DNA from: Bacillus sp. BA3
Lineage (GTDB): Bacteria > Bacillota > Bacilli > Bacillales > DSM-1321
Length of the DNA stretch: 64,000 nucleotides
Reading direction: 5' to 3'
NCBI GenBank assembly: GCA_002835675.1
Contig: PIZR01000001.1
Span: 660,075 to 724,074 of the forward strand
The translations under genes were made by a program, and so were the position numbers. Within the stretch, counting starts at the first letter, position 1; every line of letters starts with the position of its first letter. Below, piece by piece: positions 43,748 to 53,435 of this stretch. The notes below the pieces were generated by a model. The model was not told the origin of the DNA. It was given only the letters and a program-made list of their open reading frames with translations, and ran no database searches.

Positions 43748-43772
43748 ACCCTATTGGTGCTTTTTATTTTGT
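43748..43772 (+). terminator. Terminator
   Basis: AAGCACC and GGTGCTTT pair around CTATT, followed by T. Confidence 0.75.
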
Positions 43773-43794
43773 CTAAATAAGGGAGTTAAAACAA

Positions 43795-44055
43795 ATGTTT
43801 AATGTGAAGAATAGTCCACTTGAAAAGGTGTTATCAGGAATATTAATAATCATAACAGCGTGTGTATTTGTTGCTATTCCATCAGGGATAGCTTTTTCAA
43901 TTGGTTTTATTTTTAAAGTTGATATTAATTACGTCATTCCTGCTGGAATAGGATTGTTTTTCTACGTGTTTTCGTTATTGATTACTATCACTCAACAGAT
44001 ACGGTTTAAGAAATTTGCAGATGAGACAGGTAAAGATTTCAATGATTTTTTTTAG
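43795..44055 (+). CDS. Membrane protein with two helices, 86 residues
   Basis: GGGAG precedes the ATG. Two hydrophobic segments (about 10-36 and 43-65) and a soluble tail FKKFADETGKDFNDFF. Lies 11 bases before the small terminase gene. Function unknown. Confidence 0.65.
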   Translation: MFNVKNSPLEKVLSGILIIITACVFVAIPSGIAFSIGFIFKVDINYVIPAGIGLFFYVFSLLITITQQIRFKKFADETGKDFNDFF

Positions 44056-44066
44056 GGGGTTAAGTA

Positions 44067-44621
44067 ATGGAGAAAGATAAGAAAATTGATGAGTTTGAAG
44101 AGTTGTTATCGAGTGATGACAATCTAACTGACAAAGAGAGAATGTTTTGTATTCATTATTTGAAGCACTTTAATGCAGCTAAAGCATATCGGGAAGCGTT
44201 TGATGAGACTAAGTATGACAAACAGGCAGCTCATATTTTAATGAAAAGTGAGAAAATAAGTAACTACATTAAGAAGTTGAAGAAAGAATTATTTACAGAA
44301 ACTCTGATGGATTCAAAAGATGTTTTGGAACAGTACATTAAAATTGCCTTTGCTGATATTACTGATTACGTTGATTTTGGAACAAAAGAAAAAATTGATG
44401 AGAATGGTAATAAGTACAATGTAAACTATCTTAATTTTAAAGACTCTGCAACTGTAGATGGTTCAGTAATTGAGTACATCGCTGGTGGTAAAGCACCTAC
44501 ATTGAAATTAAGCGATAGAACTAAAGCACTGGAGATATTAAGTAAATTCACTAATTTAATTGATGGGGATACGGATAAGGAATTTAAAATCGTTTTAAAA
44601 CGAGCTGGCGAGGATGACTGA
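44067..44621 (+). CDS. Phage terminase small subunit
   Basis: 184 residues. LTDKERMFCIHYLKHFNAAK and a following AYREAFDETKYDKQAAHILM form the helix-turn-helix start of the Terminase_2 family; the C-terminal part (DRTKALEILSKFTNL) joins the ring to the large subunit. It recognises phage DNA for packaging. The stop overlaps the large-subunit start. Confidence 0.9.
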   Translation: MEKDKKIDEFEELLSSDDNLTDKERMFCIHYLKHFNAAKAYREAFDETKYDKQAAHILMKSEKISNYIKKLKKELFTETLMDSKDVLEQYIKIAFADITDYVDFGTKEKIDENGNKYNVNYLNFKDSATVDGSVIEYIAGGKAPTLKLSDRTKALEILSKFTNLIDGDTDKEFKIVLKRAGEDD

Positions 44622-45915
44622 ATTAAAAATCAATCCACACTTTGAGGATTTCATTTATGATTGGGATCACACTAACTATCTATTAGTTGGAGGGTATGGA
44701 TCAAGTAAATCATTTAATACAGCACTTAAAATCATCCTCAAATTATTAAGTGAAAAACGGACAGCTTTAGTTGTAAGGAATACTTTTGAAACTCATCGGG
44801 AATCCACTTATGCACTATTTAGAGAAATAGTTAAAGATCATTTAGAGTTACACAATCAATTTAATTTTACTTTGAATCCTATGCAAATCCTTTTTCCAAA
44901 TGGTTCAAAAATTATCTTCAAGGGTGGAGACAGTACAGAAAAATTGAAAAGTTTGGTAAACATTAGTGTCATCTGGATTGAAGAATGTTCTGAGATTAGG
45001 GAAGAAGTTTACCATGAGCTTAAAGGACGTTTAAGACATCCAACATTAAGCTTACATACTTTACTTTCCACTAACCCTGTATCAAAAGATAATTGGACAT
45101 ATCGTTTCTTTTTTAAAGATGATTTAAAGAATTACTTTAGGTTAAACGATGAAGAATTGTATGAAAAAAGAATTATTAAATTGGAGGACACTTATTACCA
45201 TCACAGTGTAGTTACAGACAATAAGTTTGCAACGGAAAAATACATAGAAGCTTTACAAGAGACTAAGGAATATGATCCAGATACCTATAGGATTAAATTT
45301 GAGGGAAGATTTGGATTTAGTGGTTTAAGGGTGTTCTCGCAGTTTCAAACAATGCCTCATGATGAAATAATTGAAAAGATAAGAAAAATACAAAATCCTT
45401 CACGAAAATGTGGAATGGATTTCGGATTTGCGACCTCATACAATTGTTTGGTTAAGCTTGTAATTGATAAAAACGAAAATATTCTCTACATTCATTATGA
45501 ATATTATGACAAAAATAAAACTGACCCAGAGACAGCAGAGGACTTAAAAGATTTTGCATTCACAAAAGAATTGATAAAAGGTGATTCAGCAGAACCAAAG
45601 ACAATTAGATACTTCAGACAACAAGGATTTAACATGAGGTCAGCAAGGAAGTATAAGGGGAGCAGACTGCAATACACCAAAAAGGTAAAAAGGTTTAAGA
45701 AAATTATTTGTAGTGATGCGTGTCCTAATGTAATTCGTGAGTTGCAATGGCTAACATTTAAAAAGGATTCAAAAGGAATAATAAAAGAAGATGAATTCAG
45801 CACTGATCCGCATAGCCTCAGTGCTATTTGGTATGCCTTAGATGATTATGATCACATTGATTTAAAAGGTGACAAGATGAAGAAATTGACTAAAGAATCA
45901 CTTGGGATATGGTAG
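44614..45915 (+). CDS. Phage terminase large subunit
   Basis: 433 residues, ATG inside the end of the small-subunit gene. The ATPase half has the Walker A-like GGYGSSKSFNTA and the Walker B VIWIEECSEI. The nuclease half has Asp in CGMDFGFA, IKGDSAEPKTIRYF and a late DPHSLSAIWYALDDY. It is of the Terminase_3/SPP1-like type and cuts and pumps DNA into the capsid. Confidence 0.92.
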   Translation: MTELKINPHFEDFIYDWDHTNYLLVGGYGSSKSFNTALKIILKLLSEKRTALVVRNTFETHRESTYALFREIVKDHLELHNQFNFTLNPMQILFPNGSKIIFKGGDSTEKLKSLVNISVIWIEECSEIREEVYHELKGRLRHPTLSLHTLLSTNPVSKDNWTYRFFFKDDLKNYFRLNDEELYEKRIIKLEDTYYHHSVVTDNKFATEKYIEALQETKEYDPDTYRIKFEGRFGFSGLRVFSQFQTMPHDEIIEKIRKIQNPSRKCGMDFGFATSYNCLVKLVIDKNENILYIHYEYYDKNKTDPETAEDLKDFAFTKELIKGDSAEPKTIRYFRQQGFNMRSARKYKGSRLQYTKKVKRFKKIICSDACPNVIRELQWLTFKKDSKGIIKEDEFSTDPHSLSAIWYALDDYDHIDLKGDKMKKLTKESLGIW

Positions 45916-45926
45916 GAGGTGGAATA

Positions 45927-47321
45927 TTGTTTAGGTTAGACAAAAGTCAAATTGAGGTAATTGTACCTGGAATAATTGAAACGCTTATTTATAAGCATGA
46001 TACAAAACGTGAAGAAAAAATGAACAAATACTATCTGGGTGAACACAAAATACTCGATAGAAAATTTGCAGACGAGAGTAAGCCGAATAATAAAATTGTG
46101 GCTAACTGGTGTGAGTATATCAGTGATCAGCATGTTGGTTATTTCATGGGAAAGCCAGTTGTTTATTCAAGTAAGAATAAAGAATATATGCAGGAAATAC
46201 AGGATATTTATGATGCTAATGATGAACAGAAAATTAATTATGAAATTGCTGAACAATGTAGTCGTTATGGTTATGGAGTTGAAATTCTTTATACTAAGGA
46301 AACCAAATCAGGTAAGAAAGAACCTAGATTCAGGCCTTTACCTTTGATTGAGAATAATATCATTCTTGTTTTCGATAACAGTGTAGAAGAGAATCTTATA
46401 TTAGCAATCAGATATTGGGAAAATGAAGATGTTTTAGATGATTATAAATCATTACATGCTTATGTCTATTCAGAGCATGCTAACTATCACTTTGTACAAA
46501 AGGATAATGAAGAATTCTTTCTTGAGAGTGAAGAGGCTCATGGATACGGTGAAGTGCCAGTTAATTATTATTGGAACAAGGGAAGTCAGTTGAAGTCTGA
46601 TTTTGAAGGTATTATTACCCTAAATGAGAGTTACGAAGCGTTAGTGAGTGATGATGTAAATGAATCGGAATCCAGTACAGACGCGATTTTAAAAGTATGG
46701 GGAATCGATAATATTCCTGAGACTCAAGAGATGAAAGAAAAGCGATTGTTAAACTTCGGTAAGGTGGAGAAAGACGAGAAAGCTGACGCTGAATGGTTAA
46801 TAAAGAATATTAATTCCGAGTGGAAAGAGAATCAAAAGAATCGTACTAAAAAGGACATCCTTGATTTGAGTAAGGTTCCAGATATGACCGATAAATCATT
46901 TGCAGAATCATCAGGTGTCGCTCTTGAACGCAGGATTTTACCACTTGAAAACACTCGAAGTACAAAGGAAAGATACTTCAAAGAAGGCTTACAGCGTAGG
47001 ATTAGAATGATCACCAATATTCTTAATATCAGCAAGAAATACGATTATTTGGATATTGATATTAAATTTCAAAGGAATTTACCTACTGATACACAGACTG
47101 ATATTGCTAATGCAGTTGCGTTAGTTGGGACTAATATTGCAAGTATGCAAACATTACGTAAGATGGCTCACATTGAAGATCCTGCTTATGAAAAGGAACT
47201 AATTGAGCATGAGAATGAAGAATATATCCGTTTAAATGTTGAGGATGATATTGATGAACAGAATACTGGAACGAATAAAGAAGCTAACACAACAAATGGA
47301 GAAGAAGTCAAACAAGCTTGA
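45927..47321 (+). CDS. Phage portal protein, SPP1 gp6-like
   Basis: 464 residues from TTG 45927, which has AGGAGGTG five bases upstream and lies 11 bases past the terminase stop. The pattern fits Phage_prot_Gp6: KILDRKFADESKPNNKIVAN, WCEYISDQHVGYFMGKPV, then SGVALERRILPLENTRSTKE. The portal ring forms the DNA gate of the head. The acidic tail overlaps the next gene. Confidence 0.88.
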   Translation: MFRLDKSQIEVIVPGIIETLIYKHDTKREEKMNKYYLGEHKILDRKFADESKPNNKIVANWCEYISDQHVGYFMGKPVVYSSKNKEYMQEIQDIYDANDEQKINYEIAEQCSRYGYGVEILYTKETKSGKKEPRFRPLPLIENNIILVFDNSVEENLILAIRYWENEDVLDDYKSLHAYVYSEHANYHFVQKDNEEFFLESEEAHGYGEVPVNYYWNKGSQLKSDFEGIITLNESYEALVSDDVNESESSTDAILKVWGIDNIPETQEMKEKRLLNFGKVEKDEKADAEWLIKNINSEWKENQKNRTKKDILDLSKVPDMTDKSFAESSGVALERRILPLENTRSTKERYFKEGLQRRIRMITNILNISKKYDYLDIDIKFQRNLPTDTQTDIANAVALVGTNIASMQTLRKMAHIEDPAYEKELIEHENEEYIRLNVEDDIDEQNTGTNKEANTTNGEEVKQA

Positions 47322-48159
47322 AACTGATGTTGTTGGTTTTTATGAGAAGGCGTGGAATAAATACCTTTCTTTTTTAATGAAGACATATAGTAATCAAGAA
47401 GTGGATGGAATACTTACATACCAAGAGATGAACAAATATGGCCGTATGAAATCATTTGATAAAGCTACGATTGATATCATGAAGGACTTGTATAAGGATA
47501 TAGAGACTGATTTGAATAGTCATTTGTATGATGTATATACAGATTCCTTTTATCATACTGGTTGGGCTATTGAGAGTGATTCAAAGGTTAAGTTAGGTTA
47601 TCGTTCATTGAAGTCTGAAATTGTGAAAGAGAGTATTGAAAATGAATTTGTCTATTTAACATTGAATGAACATTTAGAAAATAATCGTAATGATGTGATA
47701 TTAAAGTTACGAAATATTATTACTCAGGGATTGGTTAGAGGTAGCACATATAAGACGATGAGTAGGAGTGTTCAGGAACTGTTTGAAGGCGATGTTGTTA
47801 AGGCTAATCGAATTGTAAGGACAGAGAGTGGAAGAGTATTAGAGAAGGCTAAATTGAATAGTGCATTGCATGCTGAGAGTAAAGGAATACAGATGGGGAA
47901 GAAGTGGAACAGTGTTGGAGATGAGCGAGTAAGGGTAAAACATACGGCATTGCATGATGTTACTATACTTGTAAAAGGGGACTTTAGAATTGGTGATGAT
48001 AAAGCTCAAGCACCTAAATTGTTCTCTAGACCAGAAAACACGATCAATTGTCGCTGTTTCCTTACTTATGAGATCCTTGGTATCGGCAATAATACTCAAC
48101 ATGATTACTTAGAGGATATGCAGCTTGATGAATGGAAGAAAGAAAGGTTGTCATCTTAG
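47254..48159 (+). CDS. Phage head morphogenesis protein, Mu F/SPP1 gp7-like
   Basis: 301 residues; ATG 47254 lies nine bases after TGAGG and inside the portal gene end. The C-terminal half has the minor head domain (PF04233): VRTESGRVLEKAKLNSAL, GKKWNSVGDERVRVKHTAL and a Cys-containing RPENTINCRCFLTYE. Such proteins join the portal during procapsid assembly. Confidence 0.88.
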   Translation: MNRILERIKKLTQQMEKKSNKLETDVVGFYEKAWNKYLSFLMKTYSNQEVDGILTYQEMNKYGRMKSFDKATIDIMKDLYKDIETDLNSHLYDVYTDSFYHTGWAIESDSKVKLGYRSLKSEIVKESIENEFVYLTLNEHLENNRNDVILKLRNIITQGLVRGSTYKTMSRSVQELFEGDVVKANRIVRTESGRVLEKAKLNSALHAESKGIQMGKKWNSVGDERVRVKHTALHDVTILVKGDFRIGDDKAQAPKLFSRPENTINCRCFLTYEILGIGNNTQHDYLEDMQLDEWKKERLSS

Positions 48160-48649
48160 ACTTGTTATACAGTATTCAATACATTTTCTTCTTCCACAAT
48201 GTTAATTAAGTAGCTGATAAACGTTGGTATATCAAGATGTATATAAACATGTATGTTGATAACCACATAGAAATTACACAAACGTTGATGTAACAATGCT
48301 TTAACCTAGTTATTAGTTTACATAAGATTGACTATCGGAAGTCGATTTGAATATTGTATGCAAGACTAATAACGTATTTTCTTTACCACATTATACTTCA
48401 TTTTATTGTAAATAAAGAAGAAAGATAACTAAGGGGAGTCTAACTTACACTCCTTTTTTATTTGCCTAGAAGGTACCCCCCATACACCTTTTTGGACATT
48501 GTTTATTACTACTACCCTTAAAAAATATCGCGGACAATTTTGGAAGCTTTTTTTGCCTTTTGTCGATTGGGCATCATAATTAATCGGACTAAATTAGAAC
48601 TATATAGGGGCCATATGGCAACTGTAGAGGGCTAGGAGGAATACATACT
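48160..48649 (+). other. 490-base non-coding gap inside the head genes
   Basis: No frame of note. It contains a terminator (48431-48460), a possible promoter (TTGACT near 48329 and TATTGT 18 bases on), a TATTCAATACAT piece shared with 41759, and CCCCCCATACACC at about 48476. In a gene block otherwise packed head to tail, this is the most likely place for a late promoter or a small RNA. Confidence 0.5.
48431..48460 (+). terminator. Terminator before the scaffold gene
   Basis: GGAGT and ACTCC pair around CTAACTTAC, followed by TTTTTT; AAGG extends the stem. Confidence 0.7.
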
Positions 48650-49336
48650 ATGGAATTATTTAAACACGTACATACACCTTATTTGCCGTTAAAACTAGAT
48701 ATGCAATTCTTTGCAGAGGGAGAAAATGGAGGCGCTGATCTTAATAATGAACCAGGACAGCAACCTGAAAGCATTACACTAACTCAAGAAGAATTAAATC
48801 TAAAATTACAACAAGAGGCAGACAGACGAGTCACAGAAGCACAGAAAAAATGGGAAGCTAAGACTACTCATGAATTAGAAACACGTATTCAACAGGAACG
48901 AGAAGAAGCAGAAAAGCTTGCTAAGTTATCTCAGGAAGAAAGATTAAAGGTTGAACGTGATAAAGAATTAGCAAAGATTGAAGAGGATAGAAAGTCATTT
49001 GAGGCTGAACGTTTACAATTCAATCAAGAAAAATTATTCACTGAAACTGAAAAAGTATTAATCTCCGAGAGTTTAGACGCTTCTTTTGCTAAATTCTTAA
49101 TTTCAGACACAGCAGAAGCCACCAATGAAAACATTCAGGCATTTAAATCAGCATTTAATGAGGCTGTACAAGTAGCTGCTAATGCTGCTTTACCGGGTAG
49201 ACCACCTGTAGCAGGTTCAGGTAAACAATTATCTGAATTAGATCAATTACAGAAAGATTATACACAGGCTATTCAATCCAAAAATTCAGCGTTACAAATT
49301 GCAGTAAAGAATAAGATTCATGAATTACAAAAATAA
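48650..49336 (+). CDS. Phage scaffold protein (DUF4355 type)
   Basis: 228 residues with TAGGAGG upstream. LDMQFFAEGENGG at the start is the usual opening of this family, followed by a long Glu/Gln/Lys coiled coil (about 45-150) and an Ala-rich end. It lies directly before the major capsid gene and should shape the procapsid and then leave. Confidence 0.87.
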   Translation: MELFKHVHTPYLPLKLDMQFFAEGENGGADLNNEPGQQPESITLTQEELNLKLQQEADRRVTEAQKKWEAKTTHELETRIQQEREEAEKLAKLSQEERLKVERDKELAKIEEDRKSFEAERLQFNQEKLFTETEKVLISESLDASFAKFLISDTAEATNENIQAFKSAFNEAVQVAANAALPGRPPVAGSGKQLSELDQLQKDYTQAIQSKNSALQIAVKNKIHELQK

Positions 49337-49360
49337 CTTTTAAATTAGGAGGGCAATCAC

Positions 49361-50308
49361 ATGCCAACAAACATTAACGGACAAGGAAATTCATTTAACT
49401 TACCAAACTATTCAGGAGAGCTTTTCACAATCGATGCTGAAGTAACACCATTTCTTTCTATGGCTGGAGGATTAACTGGAGGCAAACAAACAACATCTAA
49501 TGAATTTACAATTGATTCTACATACAGCTATCCAAATCCCGCACAACCAGCAATCTCTGAGCAAGCTTCAACAACAGCACCAACAGCAGTAACTTACGTA
49601 CGTGATCAATCTAAGAACGTAACTCAAATCTTCCAAGAATCAGTAAATATTACATACCGTGCATTATCTAATGGAGGTAAACTATCCGGCTTGAATATTG
49701 CAGGACAATCTAACAATGTTGTATCTGAGAAGGACTTTCAAATTGCTCGTGCATTGACTAAAATTGCACGTGATGTTGAACATACTTTCCTAAATGGTAC
49801 ATACAATCTTGCGACTACTGCGGCTACAGTTGATAAAACTCGTGGTATGTTCGAACTTACATCAACAGGAAATACAGTTGCTGGTGCAGGTGCGCAATTA
49901 ACTAAAGCAATGATTGATAAATTGTTAAGGGATATGTTTACTAATGGTGCTCGTTTTGACAATATGGTTCTATTTACAAATGCATTCCAAAAACAAGTTA
50001 TCACTAGTATTTATGGGTATGCTCCACAAGATCGTAATGTTGGTGGATTAAACATTCAACAAATTGAAACAGACTTCGGAAAAATCGGTATTGTATTAGA
50101 TCGTTTTGTCGGTGCAGATAAAGTTGGACTATTCGATATGGCTCATGTATCTCCTGTACTACAATTAGTACCTGAGAAAGGACATTTGTTCTATGAGGAA
50201 TTAGCGAAAACAGGTGCTGCTGAATCTGGACAAATCTTTGGACAAATGGGACTAGATCACGGAAATAAAGCTTTACACGGTTCAATTACTGGTCTAGCTA
50301 CATCTTAA
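49361..50308 (+). CDS. Major capsid protein (SU10/DUF5309-like)
   Basis: 315 residues. Reads ELFTIDAEVTPFLSMAGGLT, QESVNITYRALSNGGKLSGL, TRGMFELTSTGNTVAGAGAQ and DMAHVSPVLQLVPEKG, the layout of the SU10-type HK97-fold capsid proteins. The Ala/Thr-rich sequence and codon use suggest high expression. A hairpin terminator follows, which may raise the capsid dose over downstream genes. Confidence 0.87.
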   Translation: MPTNINGQGNSFNLPNYSGELFTIDAEVTPFLSMAGGLTGGKQTTSNEFTIDSTYSYPNPAQPAISEQASTTAPTAVTYVRDQSKNVTQIFQESVNITYRALSNGGKLSGLNIAGQSNNVVSEKDFQIARALTKIARDVEHTFLNGTYNLATTAATVDKTRGMFELTSTGNTVAGAGAQLTKAMIDKLLRDMFTNGARFDNMVLFTNAFQKQVITSIYGYAPQDRNVGGLNIQQIETDFGKIGIVLDRFVGADKVGLFDMAHVSPVLQLVPEKGHLFYEELAKTGAAESGQIFGQMGLDHGNKALHGSITGLATS

Positions 50309-50318
50309 TAACATTTAG

Positions 50319-50351
50319 TGGATAGGTGCATTTTTGTACCTATCTTTTTTT
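50319..50351 (+). terminator. Terminator after the capsid gene
   Basis: GATAGGTGC and GTACCTATC pair around ATTTTT, followed by a T-run. Confidence 0.8.
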
Positions 50352-50378
50352 AATTACAATCAGAAAGGGTGTTAGGGA

Positions 50379-50537
50379 ATGGGTAAATTACAAAATGATT
50401 CACGAGTTGATTTAGTACTAAAAGAAGTATTACAAATGGATTCTCAATCAGATTCTTCCGCGGCTGATGTAGCGGCTTTGAAAGCAGATTTTAACGCATT
50501 GTTAGCTAAATTAAAAGCAGTAGGATTAATGAAATAA
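50379..50537 (+). CDS. Small phage protein, 52 residues
   Basis: ATG with TTAGGGA upstream. Reads MGKLQNDSRVDLVLKEVLQM, then a Ser/Ala-rich stretch and LNALLAKLKAVGL-like helix. Its place behind the capsid gene and head-fibre-like size suggest a minor capsid or head-fibre trimer helix; that is a guess. Confidence 0.6.
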   Translation: MGKLQNDSRVDLVLKEVLQMDSQSDSSAADVAALKADFNALLAKLKAVGLMK

Positions 50538-50551
50538 GGAGTTGAGGAAAA

Positions 50552-50722
50552 ATGAAATTCTATGGTCATGGTGTTGTATGGGATAGTGAAAATAACAAGC
50601 CATTATGTGAGTTTGTAGATGGTGAACTTAAAACAACAGCCGATGGAGTAATTAAAACTCTAAAACAATTAGGATATAAAGCTGAAAAAGAAAAAAACAC
50701 TTCTAAAATTGAAGGTAAGTAA
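50552..50722 (+). CDS. Small phage protein, 56 residues
   Basis: AAGGAGTTGAGGAAAA precedes the ATG. MKFYGHGVVWDSENNKPLCE, then FVDGELKTTADGVIKTLKQL: this short pattern is seen in many phages between capsid and connector genes; role not known. Confidence 0.7.
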   Translation: MKFYGHGVVWDSENNKPLCEFVDGELKTTADGVIKTLKQLGYKAEKEKNTSKIEGK

Positions 50723-50724
50723 CG

Positions 50725-51054
50725 ATGGAATTAGTTGAACTTAAAACAAGGTTAGGGATCCCTGTTGATGATTCAAGCCAAGATGATTCGTTGAAAATAG
50801 CTCTTAGTGATGCTATTGAATATGCAAAAGATTGGTGTGGTACTTTATTTGAAAATGAAAGTGGAGAATTACTCATTCCATCTCCTGTTAAAAAGGGAAT
50901 TGCATTAATGATTGAAATAGATCTAACTGTTCCTGTAGGAGCGGTGAGCGATTCCCTTGCAGGAGCTATTCAAACCTTCACTAGTGATAGTCAAAGGTAT
51001 ACACCTGTATATAGACTTTGGAAACCCTACAACACAAAAGTGGGGTTTTTCTAA
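50725..51054 (+). CDS. Head-tail connector protein (gp6/YqbG-like)
   Basis: 109 residues. LVELKTRLGIPVDDSSQDDS is the typical start of gp6-like connector proteins (helical bundle that docks below the portal). The position behind the capsid genes fits. Its TAA overlaps the next ATG. Confidence 0.82.
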   Translation: MELVELKTRLGIPVDDSSQDDSLKIALSDAIEYAKDWCGTLFENESGELLIPSPVKKGIALMIEIDLTVPVGAVSDSLAGAIQTFTSDSQRYTPVYRLWKPYNTKVGFF

Positions 51055-51590
51055 TGGCACGAGTAAGGATTAAAGATAAAAATAAGATACCTGAGATCAT
51101 CAAACACGCAGAAGAATTGAACAACAAACAAATTCTTGTAGGTATATTTGGAGAATCTGCTCAAAGTGGTCATGGAGATTCAGACATAACTATGGGGGAA
51201 ATCGCTGCTATTCAGGAATACGGGACTAGAATACAAGTCACTGATAAAATGCGGGGTTACTTGGCTTCACAAGGATTACCTCTCAAAAAGTCAACAACTC
51301 ACATCACAATTCCTGAGCGTTCTTATATACGTGCCGGATGGGATGAACATGAAAAGGGGATTTTGGATAAAGCAGTTAATTTGTTGGTCGATGCGATTAT
51401 AGATGGTAAACCATCTACAAATGACGCATTAGATGCAATTGGCCTTGAAGCAGAAGGAAAGCTTCAGGAGTTTGCTAGGAATTTAAATGATCCTTCAAAT
51501 CATCTATTCACCGTTGACCAAAAGGGAAGTAGTAATCCACTTGTTGATACAGGTAGATTGATTGGAGCGATTACACATGAAGTCCTTTAG
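51054..51590 (+). CDS. Neck/head completion protein
   Basis: 178 residues from ATG 51054 (GTGGGG upstream). Features are VGIFGESAQSGHGDSDITMG, AIQEYGTRIQVTDK, then PERSYIRAGWDEHE and VDTGRLIGAITHEV. The EYG and PxRxFlR-type and DTGrL blocks occur in Mu gpG-like and HK97 gp10-like neck proteins. Confidence 0.78.
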   Translation: MARVRIKDKNKIPEIIKHAEELNNKQILVGIFGESAQSGHGDSDITMGEIAAIQEYGTRIQVTDKMRGYLASQGLPLKKSTTHITIPERSYIRAGWDEHEKGILDKAVNLLVDAIIDGKPSTNDALDAIGLEAEGKLQEFARNLNDPSNHLFTVDQKGSSNPLVDTGRLIGAITHEVL

Positions 51591-51951
51591 ATTCAAATTA
51601 TTGATTAGGAGATATACTGTTTCGTTTACGATTGAATATCCAGTAAATCAAAGTAAACCCACTAACCCTACAGATTATGATGATCTGGGAAAGCTGATTG
51701 ATTCAGGGAATCAGCCTAATGTACAACAGTCTGAGGGTGCCATTGTTTCCCCAACAGATAAACAGATTTACCAAAGTGGGGGAAGGATTACTTCATCTGA
51801 TAGGCTCTTATATTCATTGGTTCATGACATTCCTGATAAAAGTAAGATCCTGTATAAGGGAACCACTTACAGTGTAGAAAGTCAAAACGATTACTCTGAT
51901 ATTGCTGATTTTAGTGTTTATACGCTGAAAGGAGTAGATCAATTTGATTGA
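51577..51951 (+). CDS. Phage head-closure-type protein
   Basis: 124 residues from ATG 51577 (GGAG nine bases upstream), overlapping the previous gene. Reads RYTVSFTIEYPVNQSKPTNP, SPTDKQIYQSGGRITSSDRL and a beta-rich end. Placement among neck genes is the main evidence for the role. Confidence 0.65.
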   Translation: MKSFRFKLLIRRYTVSFTIEYPVNQSKPTNPTDYDDLGKLIDSGNQPNVQQSEGAIVSPTDKQIYQSGGRITSSDRLLYSLVHDIPDKSKILYKGTTYSVESQNDYSDIADFSVYTLKGVDQFD

Positions 51952-52417
51952 TTACAAGGCAATTGTAAGTGCAGTTAATCATGAATTGCGCAAAGAGTTA
52001 CCATACATAGGAATAGAACGGATGAGTACAGAAAAGCAACCTGTTTATCCATTTTTCACATACACAGTAACTAGTCCTTATTTGAATGTAAAGACATATA
52101 GAAGTGGTGGAGAAACACAGACTGAAGATGTTGAGATAGTTATATCTTACACATGGATATCAGAGGATTCATTTGAAGCTTTATCTTTGGCACAACATTC
52201 CGCCTCACTTTTAAAAGCAACTGGTACTCGTCAAAGACTTTATGAAAAAGGGTTAGCTGTCGTTAGAATAGATGGTTTTGGAAGTCGGGATAACTTTATT
52301 TCTATTGAGGTTGAACGACAAGTGGGGTTTGATTTACGTTTGCGAATTAGACATTCAGATGTAAAGACAATGGAAGCAATAGAAGAAGTAACTTTAACAA
52401 CAGAAACACAACCTTAA
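51944..52417 (+). CDS. Tail terminator/completion protein
   Basis: 157 residues from TTG behind AAAGGAG, overlapping the previous stop. IDYKAIVSAVNHELRKELPY, FFTYTVTSPYLNVKTY and ERQVGFDLRLRIRHSD fit the LIC_12616/neck terminator type of myophages. It precedes the sheath gene, as expected for the protein that caps the tail. Confidence 0.75.
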   Translation: MIDYKAIVSAVNHELRKELPYIGIERMSTEKQPVYPFFTYTVTSPYLNVKTYRSGGETQTEDVEIVISYTWISEDSFEALSLAQHSASLLKATGTRQRLYEKGLAVVRIDGFGSRDNFISIEVERQVGFDLRLRIRHSDVKTMEAIEEVTLTTETQP

Positions 52418-52429
52418 GGAGGTTAGGAA

Positions 52430-53413
52430 ATGCCATTACAAGATGTATCAGTAAAAATCAACGTAGCATCACCTGCGCCTAAAATTGGACTAGGAAGACC
52501 TGTAATTTTTGTTCAAAAAACAGGTGCAGCAGAATACAAAGAATATTCAACATTGGCAGCTTTACAAGTAGACTATGCAACAGGAACAGCGGTAGAAGCA
52601 AAAGCGGCAACTATCTTTAAACAAGATAATCGTCCTGATAAAGTGGCGGTTGCAACCTATGCAACAGACATTAAAACATCAATGGCACTTTTCTATGGTC
52701 GTGAATGGCATTTTGCGTTGGTAGCAAATGACCTGGCAGCGGATCAACTTGCAGCAGCTACATTTATTAGTGATAAAGATTTTAAATTCTTGGTTGTTCA
52801 AGTTAGAACAGAGGCTAATAGAAAAGCGTTGAAAGACAAGAAACGCACCAAGATATATGACCACACCATTGCCGATGAACATTTGGATGCTGCTGCAGTT
52901 GGTGATTTAGGTTCACAAACAGTTGGATCAATTACATGGAAATTTAAAAGCTTAAAAGGTGTAACAGCAAGATATTTAAATGAAACAGAAATCAATGCAA
53001 TAGATGCTGATTTCGCAGTTGCGTACATAGTTAAAGGTGGTCGCGGTCAATTATCTGAGGGTTGGTTAGCAGATGGATCTTATATCGATGATATTCACGG
53101 ACAAGACTGGATTAAAGCGGATATGGAAAACGAAATCTCATATACACTCGGTAACGCTCCTAAAATCCCATATGACGCTAGAGGTATTGGGGCAATCGAA
53201 GCAGCAATGTCTACTACTCTACAAAGAGGATTTAAAAATGGCATTATTGCAACACTTGAAGGTGGTTTACCTGATTACACTGTTACCACTCTATCAAGAG
53301 ATGAAGTAGACATTCAAGACCGAGCTTTGCGTGTTTATCCGGGAGGCTCATTTAGCTATGGAAAAAGTGGAGCAATCCATGAAGCTAGAGTTACAGGCGT
53401 TGTAAATATTTAA
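52430..53413 (+). CDS. Tail sheath protein, contractile tail (DUF3383 type)
   Basis: 327 residues with AAGGAGG. Opens MPLQDVSVKINVASPAPKIG and includes GREWHFALVANDLAAD, IVKGGRGQLSEGWLADG, then a closing RVYPGGSFSYGKSGAIHEAR. The DUF3383 family forms sheaths of some myophages. Its presence shows that the phage has a contractile tail. Confidence 0.85.
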   Translation: MPLQDVSVKINVASPAPKIGLGRPVIFVQKTGAAEYKEYSTLAALQVDYATGTAVEAKAATIFKQDNRPDKVAVATYATDIKTSMALFYGREWHFALVANDLAADQLAAATFISDKDFKFLVVQVRTEANRKALKDKKRTKIYDHTIADEHLDAAAVGDLGSQTVGSITWKFKSLKGVTARYLNETEINAIDADFAVAYIVKGGRGQLSEGWLADGSYIDDIHGQDWIKADMENEISYTLGNAPKIPYDARGIGAIEAAMSTTLQRGFKNGIIATLEGGLPDYTVTTLSRDEVDIQDRALRVYPGGSFSYGKSGAIHEARVTGVVNI

Positions 53414-53435
53414 TAGAAGATAGGGAGGCTAAAAG

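Noticed and set aside
45909..45926. ATG 45909 as portal start
   Set aside because: It lies in front of the AGGAGGTG site; the TTG at 45927 has correct spacing.
41745..48649. Integrated second phage starting at the toxin-antitoxin pair
   Set aside because: There is no second integrase, and gene order continues normally into terminase and head genes.
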